Shown piece by piece: positions 43,836 through 52,616 of a stretch of 64,000 nt of DNA. Both the position numbers and the translations under genes were made by a program. Position 1 is the stretch's first letter, and the number at the start of each line of letters is the position of its first letter. The notes beneath the pieces are model-generated. The model worked only from the letters and a program-made list of their open reading frames with translations. It was not told the DNA's origin and did not search any database. The DNA comes from Tubulanus polymorphus (lineage: Eukaryota; Nemertea; Palaeonemertea; Tubulaniformes; Tubulanidae): the NCBI RefSeq assembly GCF_964204645.1, contig NC_134028.1, positions 9,899,001 through 9,963,000 of the forward strand, read 5' to 3'.

Positions 43836-45133
43836 AACATAAAATCAATATCATCAAACTCGAAATCACTATTGTCTTCTTCATTTTCATTTAATTGTTT
43901 AGGTTCTTCTTCCATTCCATTTTTTTCATTTAAATAAAGTTCTATCTTGTTCCACATTTCATCTCGCTCTCTTTGTTTCTTTTTGTTTGTTAATTCATCA
44001 AATGGAATTATAATATCTAGGTTTAAATAATTTACAATCTTATTTAAAAATAATTCATAATTTATTGAATCTGTTATTCTATTTTCCAAATGATATATTA
44101 ATATTTGTTTGAATATTTTTTTTTATATTTTCTATATCTTCTTCTGTTAATTTAGGTTTTTCATAATAATCGTTAAATAATAAATATAAATACATTTTCT
44201 TTTCTTTTGTGTTTAATGTTGACGGAATAATTGTATTTATAATATCTTTTTTAGTTATTTCACCATTTTCATTTTCTATTATTTTCATTTTTTCAAGCCA
44301 TTGCATATATTCTAATGTATGATCTTCTATAGAAAATATTTTAAAAATTTCATCAAGATAATTTAATTTTGGTTCTATGATAAAATCTCTAGTTTTTTCT
44401 TCGCCCCATAAATTCCTTTGCCATCCACAATCAACACAAAATAACACAGTACCTTCTTGTCTTAAGGTCGTATAATAACATTGTGGGCATTTTGTTTATA
44501 AATTATTGGTAATAGATCTTCATTAAGCTCTTGGTATTTTCTTACGTTTTCTTTATGTTTTATTGTTCTTTTATGTAGATTTGAATTACTTGTTGTAATA
44601 ATCAATTTACAATATTTACAATAATATGTTTTTCTTGTTAATTCATTATATTGTTTTTCTAACTTTTCAACTGTTTCTTCATTATCTGGTAACGTTTTCT
44701 TATATTTTATTTTTTCTAATAAATTATTTTCTCTTGCATTGAATTCAGTTTCAAATTTATTAGAAATTTTATCTATATGTGCTTTACGAAATTGATGATT
44801 CTCCCAATCTTCTATATTTTCAGGGCTATATTTTATTCGACAAGGCTCACAGAAATGATCTTTTATATTATCCTTATCATAGAATAAGAAAGGTCTTTTC
44901 CAAATAATTTCAGGTTCAACTTCAACAGAATTACTATCAACATTAGCCATTGCGCCATTAATTCTACACTTCTCTAAATGTTTTTTAACATAATTTCTTG
45001 AGAATAATTTATTACATTTTGGACAGTTTAGTTTAGGGGGTTTATAATTTTCTTCATGTTTTTTCATATGTCGAGCCATATTACTTTTTCTTAGAAATTC
45101 ACCACAAATTTCACATGCTATCTTCGCATCCAT
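43832..45133 (-). pseudogene. Element B multi-zinc-finger protein
   Basis: Three consecutive minus-strand frames (45133-44462, 44447-44079, 44089-43832) are parts of one gene of about 430 residues. Fingers: CEICGEFLRKSNMARHMKKH, CPKCNKLFSRNYVKKHLEKC, CEPCRIKY...H, YYCKYCKLIITTSNSNLHKR and, after the first break, VLFCVDCGWQ. Acidic tail (EENEEDNSDFEFDDIDF). Two breaks: near 44455, and an overlap shift near 44085. Likely a DNA- or RNA-binding protein. Stop overlaps the polymerase stop tail to tail. Confidence 0.65.
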
Positions 45134-45147
45134 TTATTAAGGAAAAA
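45131..45147 (-). promoter_or_regulatory. T5-N9-ATG start signal, zinc-finger gene
   Basis: Minus strand: TTTTTCCTTAATAAATGG. Confidence 0.5.
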
Positions 45148-45182
45148 TTTTATTAAAATTAATTTTTAGTGATGAGCGGTAA

Positions 45183-45204
45183 TTTTTTTATGTTATAAAT
45201 AATG
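45183..45204 (+). promoter_or_regulatory. T7-N12-ATG start signal, penton gene
   Basis: T7, then ATGTTATAAATA, then ATGG. It stands back to back with the zinc-finger gene signal in a 68-bp divergent spacer. Confidence 0.5.
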
Positions 45205-45961
45205 GTAGAATTAAAAGAATACAGAATATTTGTTGATTCTAGAAAACTTACAAATTATAAATCTCATAATTTATTAGTACAATTAGATAGAGAATTTAAG
45301 AATTGTGTAGATTTAAAATTATTAAATATAAGTTTATGTAATTCTTTTTACAATATATCGAATAAAACTATTGAACATAATACTTTTTTAATTCATATTA
45401 GAAATATAAATAAATGGTTTCATCTATTTCTAAGACCAGGATTATATAATTTAGAAACATTATCTCAAGAAATTAATCGTAGAGCACGGTTGAAAATTAG
45501 AAAAAGATGATAAATTTTTAATAAGATTTATAAAAAGTGATAGCTCAAATAGAATTAAATTAAAGGTATTTGATGAAAGTCAACATGCATTTATGGTAAA
45601 AAAACCTATAGCTAAATTGCTAGGAATTGAACCAGATGTTGTTACAGTAAACGTAGAAGGCATTTCAAATATAATACCTTTTACACATTTTTATATTTAT
45701 TGCAATTTAATCGATCCTACAAAAGCATTTGAAGCAACTAAAGATACAACATGTAATTCTAGTATATTAAATATTTTACCATTAAAAAATGTTAAACAAT
45801 TTGGAACGCAAATAAATTATAATTTAGCTGAATGTGATTTCAAACCTTGTATTCCTCAATTTAATAATTTTAAATTAGAAATAAGAAATCATAATGGATA
45901 CTTAATTGATTTGAATAACTTTCCTGTAATTTATGAATTAGTTATAAGATGTAAAGAGTAA
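45202..45961 (+). pseudogene. Element B penton-like minor capsid protein
   Basis: About 252 residues in two frames (45202-45510; resuming before 45593). ELKEYRIFVDSRKLTNYKSH, CVDLKLLNISLCNSFYNIS, KWFHLFLRPGLYNLETLSQE, then FDESQHAFMVKKPIAKLLG and YELVIRCKE at the end. The order of strands, the PG-LYNLETL turn and the AKLLG block match Maverick/adintovirus penton proteins, which form the capsid vertices. One frameshift near 45500. Homologue in A at 34973-35772. Confidence 0.7.
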
Positions 45962-45980
45962 TTTTTCACCTATATAAATG
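45962..45980 (+). promoter_or_regulatory. T5-N11-ATG start signal, small acidic protein gene
   Basis: ATTTTTCACCTATATAAATG, 16 bases after the penton stop. Confidence 0.5.
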
Positions 45981-46336
45981 AATATAACTGTTGGACCGAG
46001 TATATGTTTTGGATTTGATTTTAAACGTGAGAAAGAAATGAAATTTAACATTAATGATGTAATTACACATATCAAAAATATTGCATTTTCTAATGAAACA
46101 ACATTTGAGTATGAAACAACAATTGATAAAGAAACTTTAAATGTAGAAAAGATTACTAATTTAATTAGAGAATCTTTAAGATTTTATGAATTAGAAGATT
46201 TGAAGATTTTATAATCGATGATATTAAAAAAATTATAATTGAAATATATACAAATGAAACTAGTAATAAAATAAATGTTGAATTAATAATCACTAAGATA
46301 ACTAAATATTTTGAAGATAGTAATTTTTTTGATTAA
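45978..46336 (+). pseudogene. Element B small acidic protein
   Basis: Homologue of 34598-34954. Starts MNITVGPSICFGFDFKREKE, then KFNINDVITHIKNIAF. An 8-bp tandem duplication (GAAGATTT twice, near 46194-46209) shifts the frame at residue 74; the rest (IEIYTNETSNKINVE) is readable in the next frame to 46336. No recognised domain. Confidence 0.6.
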
Positions 46337-46342
46337 TAAATG
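46324..46342 (+). promoter_or_regulatory. T7-N9-ATG start signal, 73-residue protein gene
   Basis: TTTTTTTGATTAATAAATGA; the T run lies at the end of the preceding gene. Confidence 0.5.
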
Positions 46343-46561
46343 AGTGATAATAAGTGGATAATAACTGGATTATATAATGGCGCATTACTATCAGTTGGAA
46401 CGGTTGGTTATTCAATGGTATTAAAAAAAGTATTCAAAATGGGAAGTGTTAATGTTGATAGATTTGATATCAATGATATTTTAAAGTTAACATTAGCAGT
46501 TACTTTATCTAATTTAACAATTGATTATTTGGAAAAACAAAAATATATTCCTCCCATATAA
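46340..46561 (+). CDS. Element B 73-residue protein
   Basis: Intact. MSDNKWIITGLYNGALLSVG, one short hydrophobic stretch, KKVFKMGSVNVDRFDINDIL, and a hydrophobic helix before YLEKQKYIPPI. Homologue in A (34348-34597) is frameshifted by a duplication, so selection cannot be judged from one copy. Function unknown; always between the small acidic protein and the two-anchor protein. Confidence 0.65.
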   Translation: MSDNKWIITGLYNGALLSVGTVGYSMVLKKVFKMGSVNVDRFDINDILKLTLAVTLSNLTIDYLEKQKYIPPI

Positions 46562-46569
46562 ATGCATAA

Positions 46570-46588
46570 TTTTTTTGTTAAATAAATG
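46570..46588 (+). promoter_or_regulatory. T7-N9-ATG start signal, two-anchor protein gene
   Basis: TTTTTTTGTTAAATAAATGG; the homologue in A at 34331 has T7-N9 as well. Confidence 0.5.
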
Positions 46589-46992
46589 GCTTCTGCAATT
46601 ATAACTATTATAGGATCGGCAATTGTTAACGCTTTAGCATTTACTGGTGGTGGTTATTTATTTAAACATATTGATAAAAATAGTTCATTAGGAGAACAAA
46701 GAAGACATAACTTAGCGTTAGAGAAATACAATAAAGCTGCAGAAGAATATAGAGAAAAGAGATAAAACTATATGGATTACATCAATAAAGAATTATATGA
46801 TCAGAAGATTTCACACAGAGATTTTAATCAGTTGATGATGCAATGAGTTTATATAACGCAGTAACAAATAAAGACAAATTACATCTATACAAACCTAAAT
46901 TATCAGATTATTATACCCCAAGTAAAGAACAACAGAAATATGAAATAATTTGGATTTTAGGTGGAACAGTTATTGTTATATTTGTTGCTTAA
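46586..46992 (+). pseudogene. Element B two-anchor membrane protein
   Basis: Nearly identical to 33909-34331 in A at the start (AIITIIGSAIVNALAFTGGG). TAA replaces a Gln codon after REKR (near 46765), and a frameshift follows near 46825. The C-terminal membrane segment (WILGGTVIVIFVA) is still readable, but the last residues are lost to a stop. Confidence 0.65.
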
Positions 46993-47011
46993 ATAATTTA
47001 CTAATTAGTAA

Positions 47012-47030
47012 TTTTTATTCTAAATAAATG
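47012..47030 (+). promoter_or_regulatory. T5-N11-ATG start signal, two-pass protein gene
   Basis: ATTTTTATTCTAAATAAATG. Confidence 0.5.
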
Positions 47031-47489
47031 GAAGATAAAGTTGATAGTATTGATATTATTCCTCATGATATAAATAAAACTAAATTAAAAATATATTTAG
47101 AAAAACAAATATTAGAATTTGAAAGTGACTTAAAGATAAAAAAGAAAAAATATTTAAAAAGTAAAATTATATATTATTTGATTATAAGTGGTTCGGTTAC
47201 AATTAGTTCTGTAATAACATTTCTAGCAATATTCAGCCCATTAACACCTTTAGCTATATCAATTGGTGTATTAGGATTAAGTTCAAGTGTTTTAACCGGT
47301 ATAAGTTCAAAATTAAATATAAAAAGTAATAAAGAAAAAATTAAAACTAATATAAAAGAAATTAATAAATTAAAGAACACACTAGATTATATAATAAGTT
47401 TAAATGGTCATATAACAGTTGAAGAACAAGATAAATTATTAAAAGAATTAATAAATTATCAATTTTTTAATTATATAAATGGTAGATAG
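47028..47489 (+). CDS. Element B two-pass membrane protein
   Basis: 153 residues, intact. The N-terminal helix is amphipathic (KIYLEKQILEFESDLKIKKK). A long hydrophobic region at about residues 48-92 (YYLIISGSVTISSVITFLAI, then LAISIGVLGLSSSVLTG) should give two membrane spans joined by a Pro turn. A charged helical tail follows. The stop overlaps the start of the next gene by 11 bp. A fragment survives in A at 33700-33892. Function unknown. Confidence 0.65.
   Translation: MEDKVDSIDIIPHDINKTKLKIYLEKQILEFESDLKIKKKKYLKSKIIYYLIISGSVTISSVITFLAIFSPLTPLAISIGVLGLSSSVLTGISSKLNIKSNKEKIKTNIKEINKLKNTLDYIISLNGHITVEEQDKLLKELINYQFFNYINGR
47463..47481 (+). promoter_or_regulatory. T6-N10-ATG start signal, 462-residue protein gene
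   Basis: TTTTTTAATTATATAAATGG, inside the end of the preceding gene. The signal is kept although it lies within coding sequence. Confidence 0.55.
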
Positions 47490-48867
47490 TTTTCCAAAAG
47501 CTTTCCATAATAATAAATTAATTAAATATAATATTCCAGCAATAGATTTTAATAAAGATATTACATATAGAAATGAAGTTTTAGATTCATTAACTAATTT
47601 ATATATTTATGTTACTGAAACTAATAATTTTAGTGCAAAGATGGAAAATATATTTCATGTATATTTAATTAATTTTAAAAAATTGAAAGATGAAAAACAA
47701 TGGTTATTAAAATCTAATATGAAGTATTGGCAGAATCAATTAAATTTTGCTGTTTATTGTGCAACAACAGGATGTGGAATTAGTTGGAATGATCATTTGT
47801 ATAATTCTAAATATAAATTAATTCAAAGTTTATTTAGATTTCATACATACTTTCAAATCAGAATATTATTAAATGAATTAGAGTGCGCTTTACCAGGATC
47901 AAGATATTTTAAAGAATTAGATAATAATATCAATTTATCTAAGTTTTATAAAATTTGCAATGAATTTAATATAGATATAAATAATTCTGATTTTAGAACA
48001 AAAATTGGAACAATAAGATCACTTCCTTGCCCTAAAAAGATTGCAGAATATTGTGCACTTCCCATACCATCTAATAGTTTTTATAATATCTATAATAATA
48101 AATTAGGTTATGGTAAAATAGAAACAAAGGATTTAGAAACATTAAATTTCAATAAATTACCGAAATTTTATGATAATTTAAAACAAGAAAACAATAATGG
48201 TTGGGTTTATTTTATTTTAGAAAATAGTGAAGGTTTTACTAAATCAGGTATAGAAAGAATAAATCAATCTATTAGAACTTATTTGATATGTATTCTAGGA
48301 TCACAAGTTGAAACAAGATCACCGATAATTGGAAATTTGAATACATCATTTGATACACAAAAACAGTTTAAAGTTTTATTTGAAGATTCAATTCATAATG
48401 ATAAAAATAGATCGATTCCAGAAAACATTATAAGATATCAAAATTATTTAGATAAATCTCATGTAAGACTTAATTATTGTATAGGCCCTAATCTATTAAT
48501 TATTTCTAATGATTTAGTATTAAAGATGGGAAATATAATTGGTTATAATAATCTAATTAAAACTGCAACAATAAATAATTCATTTGGATTGAATGATATA
48601 AATAAAAAGGTTATTACTGCTCCAAAATTAATGGAAGGTGAAAAAAATAAAAAACACATTCAATCAACTGAAACTAAAACTAAGAATATTAAATTAAATA
48701 ATGATTCTAAAATAAAAGATTACAATACATCAGAAAATAATAGAACTGATAAAATTCAACATGATATAATTAAACTAAATGATGATATTAAATCCCATGA
48801 AAATACTAAATTAGCTATAACTTGTATAGGAATTGTAATCGGAGGAATATTATATTTTAAATTTTAA
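47479..48867 (+). CDS. Element B 462-residue conserved protein with C-terminal membrane anchor
   Basis: The longest intact gene of B. Starts MVDSFPKAFHNNKLIKYNIP. Middle: an FHTYFQIRILLNELECALPG helix and a long mixed region with SIRTYLICILGSQVETRSPI and NTSFDTQKQFKVLF. A low-complexity Lys/Asn linker (about residues 385-440) leads to a C-terminal membrane segment (LAITCIGIVIGGILYF). I have the impression of related uncharacterised proteins in other invertebrate Maverick-like elements but cannot verify it. Being large and intact in a virus-like element without a visible major capsid gene, it is a candidate structural protein; I see no clear double jelly-roll signature. Confidence 0.6.
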   Translation: MVDSFPKAFHNNKLIKYNIPAIDFNKDITYRNEVLDSLTNLYIYVTETNNFSAKMENIFHVYLINFKKLKDEKQWLLKSNMKYWQNQLNFAVYCATTGCGISWNDHLYNSKYKLIQSLFRFHTYFQIRILLNELECALPGSRYFKELDNNINLSKFYKICNEFNIDINNSDFRTKIGTIRSLPCPKKIAEYCALPIPSNSFYNIYNNKLGYGKIETKDLETLNFNKLPKFYDNLKQENNNGWVYFILENSEGFTKSGIERINQSIRTYLICILGSQVETRSPIIGNLNTSFDTQKQFKVLFEDSIHNDKNRSIPENIIRYQNYLDKSHVRLNYCIGPNLLIISNDLVLKMGNIIGYNNLIKTATINNSFGLNDINKKVITAPKLMEGEKNKKHIQSTETKTKNIKLNNDSKIKDYNTSENNRTDKIQHDIIKLNDDIKSHENTKLAITCIGIVIGGILYFKF

Positions 48868-48886
48868 TTTTTTTATTATGTAAATG
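48868..48886 (+). promoter_or_regulatory. T7-N9-ATG start signal, coiled-coil gene
   Basis: TTTTTTTATTATGTAAATGG. Confidence 0.5.
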
Positions 48887-50098
48887 GATGTAGAAGGTGG
48901 AGAAGATTATGAAATGGGAGAAATGGGAAATAATAATGAAGGATATATTGATGATGATTATAATGATGCAGAAACTAATATTGATAATGATGATGAATCA
49001 GCATATAATTCTAATTTAACTACACCTCAATATATTGAGAAAACACGTTCAAAGATAAGTATTGAAAATGAAGTACCAGAAATAACAGAAAAAGAATACA
49101 ATTATAATGAAATTATTCATGAATTTAAACCAATATTAAAAAGATCTGGTTTCAATATAACAAATAAAGGCATGAATTATTTAGTAAAAGATTTAAAATA
49201 TTTAAATGGTGATTATTATTGGAAATTGAAAGGCGACTATTATTTTAAGATTTCAAATCTTAAAAGTAGCGATAAAATAATATCACAATCAACTTTTAAT
49301 TTATTTAAACCAGATAGAATTAAGAAAATCATTAATGATGTTATAACTGATGTTACATAAGAAGAAAGAGATGATAATATAAAAGAATTTAAACAAAGAA
49401 ATGCTAATTTTTGAAGATAATTAATGTAAATTTAAGACAAAAAAAATTCCTAAAGAAGTTATTAATTCCAAAACTAGTAAACCTAATTCAAGCGAAGTTC
49501 AAACTGAAAAACTTTTACCAAATGGATTACTTGATGCAACAGATCAACAATTAGAAGATTTAAATATATTTTCTGATAAAGCAATTAGAGAAATTATTAG
49601 TATAAGACTTGCATCTGATAAAATTGCACATGATAAAAGTATAAGAGATTTTAAGATTAGAACTTTAGAAAAAGAATTAACTGATAAAAATAAAGAAATA
49701 GAACAATTAAAGACTGATTTAGATCATCAAGTAATTGATGAAATAGAATATAAACAAAAAGAATTACGTTTAGAAAAAGAAATAGATGAACACATTGAAT
49801 GGTCTCGACAATTAGGAATTAAATCACAAGAATATAAAAAAGCTGTAAAAGAAAAAATAAGTAATAAAAATGTTAATAAAAATGGTGAAAATATTGTTAT
49901 TTCTACTCCTTCTGATAGTAGAATATTTGATAAATATTTATATTTTACAGTTGGATTTGTAATTGTATTCATTTTGATTGGGTGTAATTGGTATAAGAAA
50001 TCAAATAAAATTCATGATATTAGTAATTCTGAAACAACTGCTATCAAAAATGAAAATACTTCTGAAATTCCAAAATTAATAATAAAAAAAATGGATTA
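48884..50098 (+). pseudogene. Element B acidic, coiled-coil, single-pass membrane protein
   Basis: Probably one gene of about 400 residues. First part (48884-49360) is acidic (YIDDDYNDAETNIDNDDESA) and has EFKPILKRSGFNITNKGMNY and YYWKLKGDYYFKISNLKSSD. It stops at a TAA; several stops or shifts follow to about 49440. Second part: a coiled coil (NKEIEQLKTDLDHQVIDEIE), HIEWSRQLG, a membrane segment (YLYFTVGFVIVFILIGC) and the ending KKMD. The second part has the same plan as 31186-31527 in A, where integrase follows at once; in B no integrase follows. No T-run start signal is seen before the second part, which supports one gene. Confidence 0.55.
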
Positions 50099-50486
50099 AT
50101 ATTTTAGAAAAAAAGCAAAAAAAATAATTGAATATCTCACTACTTTTGTCTATCTATGTGGAGCAATTAAATTGTCCAGATAAATCATTTCGGATTCTAG
50201 ATATTCATTATCTTTATTAATTTATTTTGTTTTTATTTGAATATTTGAATTTGAATTTGTTAATCAATTAACATAGTAATTGATTACTAATTTGATTAAA
50301 AATTATATCATAATTAAGTTAAAAATACATAATTCATTTATCAGTTTTCATTCTTACATTCTTTTCATTCGGAATAATTTATAATTTCAAATTTCACATA
50401 TTTTTTTAGCACCAACAACATTTACTTAGGTGTTTTAGCTAAGTATATAAGGCAATTCATTCAACCACTGGAGTAGCTCTGGCCAG

Positions 50487-50506
50487 CAGAGGCATTTTGA
50501 AAATGC
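50487..50506. repeat. Short palindrome
   Basis: GGCATTTTGAAAATGC, 7-bp perfect stem around a single G; first of three hairpins in a row. Confidence 0.5.
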
Positions 50507-50551
50507 ACCTTCGTCCACTCTCCGGGTTTCTCCTTCGGTTTCGAATTTCGA

Positions 50552-50604
50552 GATTGGTAGAAATTACATTAGGCGCCTTTAATATAATGTGATTTCTACC
50601 AATC
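50552..50604 (+). ncRNA. Hairpin 1 with GGCGCCTTT loop
   Basis: GATTGGTAGAAATTACATTA pairs with its complement over 20 bp with one G-T (G-U) pair. The loop is GGCGCCTTTAATA. The pair of hairpins may be an RNA structure or a DNA foldback; type is uncertain. Confidence 0.4.
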
Positions 50605-50658
50605 ATTGAAGGAGATCCCGGTTGACGTGGGTCGCCGGGGGTGTAAGTAGAAATGACT

Positions 50659-50706
50659 GGGGATAAGCGTCCCGTGGCGCCTTTCAATAATGGGATGCTT
50701 ATCCCC
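50659..50706 (+). ncRNA. Hairpin 2 with GGCGCCTTT loop
   Basis: GGGGATAAGCGTCCCG pairs with its complement over 16 bp, again with G-T (G-U) pairs. The stem is unrelated to hairpin 1, but the loop TGGCGCCTTTCAATAA is nearly the same. Confidence 0.4.
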
Positions 50707-51080
50707 TGAAAACTCTGTAGGTCGAGGATAGGGCAATTTTGCTAAAACTTACTGTAAAAACATTGAAATATTCCTTTTAATCACGAGAGAATGATGACTA
50801 TCCTCCTGTCGTCACGGCCGAGCTAATTTAAATAAACCTCGTTTTCAGCAACTAATGAAAACGCAGTAGTTCAATACCGGCTAACTGGCTTGTGTGTGTT
50901 GTATGTACTGCGTGCTTATTATATAACAACAACGTTGTGCAACACCTGTTTAATTGATCAATATTCAAATGAAGCACTCTCTTATAATAATATGTAACAG
51001 ATGTACTGTATGATTGTAGTTGTTTATAAAACGACTAAGGTCATTTTGGATTCTAGATATTCATTATTTTTATTTTTTAT

Positions 51081-51407
51081 TCAATCAACAATTTCTAAAT
51101 CATGATGACCGTCTTCATTTTTCCCATGATATATTATTTTAAATCCTACTAAATCTTTAAATTCCTCCGTACTCAATGAAACCCATTTATCGGGTAAAAA
51201 CACTTTAAATTCTCGCGATGTACTAACATTACAGTAGCTTAAATTAGCTGATACTTTCTCTCCATATTTAGTTTTTATCTTTTCTAATTTCAATATTTTA
51301 TGTTCAATTTCTTTTGTAACATCAACTAACTTTTTTATTTCAAATTGTTTTTTTGCTGGTTTTATTCTGTTATTTATTGTTGCTAAGAATGCTTTTCTAT
51401 CTCCCAT
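51081..51407 (-). CDS. Element B terminal gene, 108-residue conserved protein
   Basis: Intact. Lys-rich N-terminal half (FLATINNRIKPAKKQFEIKK, then IEHKILKLEKIKTKYGEKV), then EFKVFLPDKWVSLSTEEFKD and FKIIYHGKNEDGHHDLEIVD. Homologue in A at 35789-36142. Its start codon lies in the right terminal repeat, so it shares an identical promoter with the polymerase gene. Function unknown; expression together with the polymerase hints at a replication or end-binding role. Confidence 0.65.
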   Translation of the reverse strand: MGDRKAFLATINNRIKPAKKQFEIKKLVDVTKEIEHKILKLEKIKTKYGEKVSANLSYCNVSTSREFKVFLPDKWVSLSTEEFKDLVGFKIIYHGKNEDGHHDLEIVD

Positions 51408-51487
51408 TTATAAGGAAAAAAAATTTCTTGTGGTGATGAGTGTTTGACCTCCGACCTCTGATCTGAAACCCACATCTTCTAATTACT
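51403..51487 (-). repeat. Element B right terminal inverted repeat
   Basis: Exact reverse complement of 38758-38842 over 85 bp. Confidence 0.95.
51405..51423 (-). promoter_or_regulatory. T8-N8-ATG start signal, terminal gene
   Basis: Identical to the polymerase start signal because it lies in the terminal repeat. Confidence 0.6.
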
Positions 51488-52600
51488 TCGGTATTATACT
51501 AATGATGAACAATTGTATCCCGGTACCTGGTATTCAATCATCGCATATTATGTTGCAAATGCAAATGCTTAACAAACCTTTTGATTTCAGAATGTGCCCT
51601 TATGGCATTGTCTTTCACTATGAACTTCAGAAGTTAATCGCTAATCGAAGATTTTGGAAAAACAAGGTACCATTAATACTCGGGATTGTTGTTCTGCTTA
51701 TTTTAGAATAGGGTTTGTGGATTTCCTTGATTTGTTTAGGCCTATGCATTATTTTACTGGTCATTTACCTAATGCTGACTGTTATTACATAAGACAATTA
51801 CAATTTCTAATGTTTTCTTACATTCAGAGATTACACAAGATGCAGAAGGCGAAAGGAGATGATCAGGTAATTATAGAAATCATTGTACTTTACGTATGTC
51901 AGTAATGCAATATTATCTACCAGTTTTTATTTAATTTTTCCTATTTTTTCTTGCATTGCAGTTGATTTGGAGACCGAAAATATTTGAAGATAACATAGGA
52001 TCATCACCATCACATGTAAGAACCGTTTTCACAGCGTTTATTTGCTATTTACTGTTAATCTATTATTAGATAATTGAATTTTTCTGTGTTTAATTTTGAT
52101 CAGCAATTGGTCACATTGTAAAGGTCCATGACAGAGTGTGAGTTATTACTGTACTCTTAACATCATTTATGTGTCGAATCATATCAACAATTGTACCACC
52201 GTATTAATAATTTCAGAAAATCAGAAATGCAATTGAATTTGTGATATGATTCCTGTATGAAAGATCCTCTTAATTTCAGCTCCCCAGATTTCCGAAGCGG
52301 AGGGTTGCCACAAAATACAGTCAGGAATATGGATCGGCAAGCTGAATCTACTCACAGAAATTCTTGTACTGGTGGGGGATATGATCGTCAAGACCTTTAA
52401 AAGCAGTACATTCCAGCAACCAAGCATTCTGAGAGTGCACAATTCGTTAGTTGTAGGTGTGATAGCACGGATCCTGACCGTTGCAAGTATATGCCGGATC
52501 AGGCACAAATTAGTATAATTAGAAACACCCTGCAACAAAAGCTCGAAACTGATTAAAACATATATGTCTTACTTGACTATGGGTGTTTTACGATTCAAGG
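51488..52600 (+). other. Flank of element B with three in-phase putative exons
   Basis: Exons 51828-51866 (39 bp), 51962-52015 (54 bp) and 52280-52345 (66 bp, ending TGA) each have AG before and, for the first two, GT after. All keep one frame: RLHKMQKAKGDDQ, LIWRPKIFEDNIGSSPSH, LPRFPKRRVATKYSQEYGSA. They could be the 3' end of the SGNH-like gene split by B or of another gene. An earlier exon ending at AACAAG/GTACC (near 51666) is possible. No domain recognised. Confidence 0.4.
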
Positions 52601-52616
52601 TATTGATAGGTTTAAC

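Larger units (their letters stand above)
50099..51080. other. Foreign-looking segment in place of integrase and ATPase
   Basis: From about 50223 to 51041 the base composition is clearly more balanced than in the rest of B. The segment is bordered by a direct repeat of about 32 bp (50186-50218 and 51042-51073, with GGATTCTAGATATTCATTA). It contains a TATATAA (near 50442), three short palindromes and no gene. 50143-50212 is repeated in reverse at 30251-30325 in A. Confidence 0.6.
38758..51487. mobile_element. Maverick/Polinton-like element B, complete ends
   Basis: 12,730 bp with identical 85-bp terminal inverted repeats starting AG and ending CT, and a perfect 6-bp duplication TCGGTA (38752-38757 and 51488-51493). 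Both are Polinton hallmarks. Genes: family B polymerase with intein, zinc-finger protein, penton-like protein, five small or unknown proteins, a tail protein gene and a terminal gene. No integrase, ATPase or maturation protease is found, so it could only have moved with help. Strongly AT-rich. Most large genes carry one to several breaks. Confidence 0.9.

Noticed and set aside
50099-51080. A hidden integrase or ATPase in element B
   Set aside because: No frame on either strand shows Walker, DDE or zinc motifs; only short palindromes are present.
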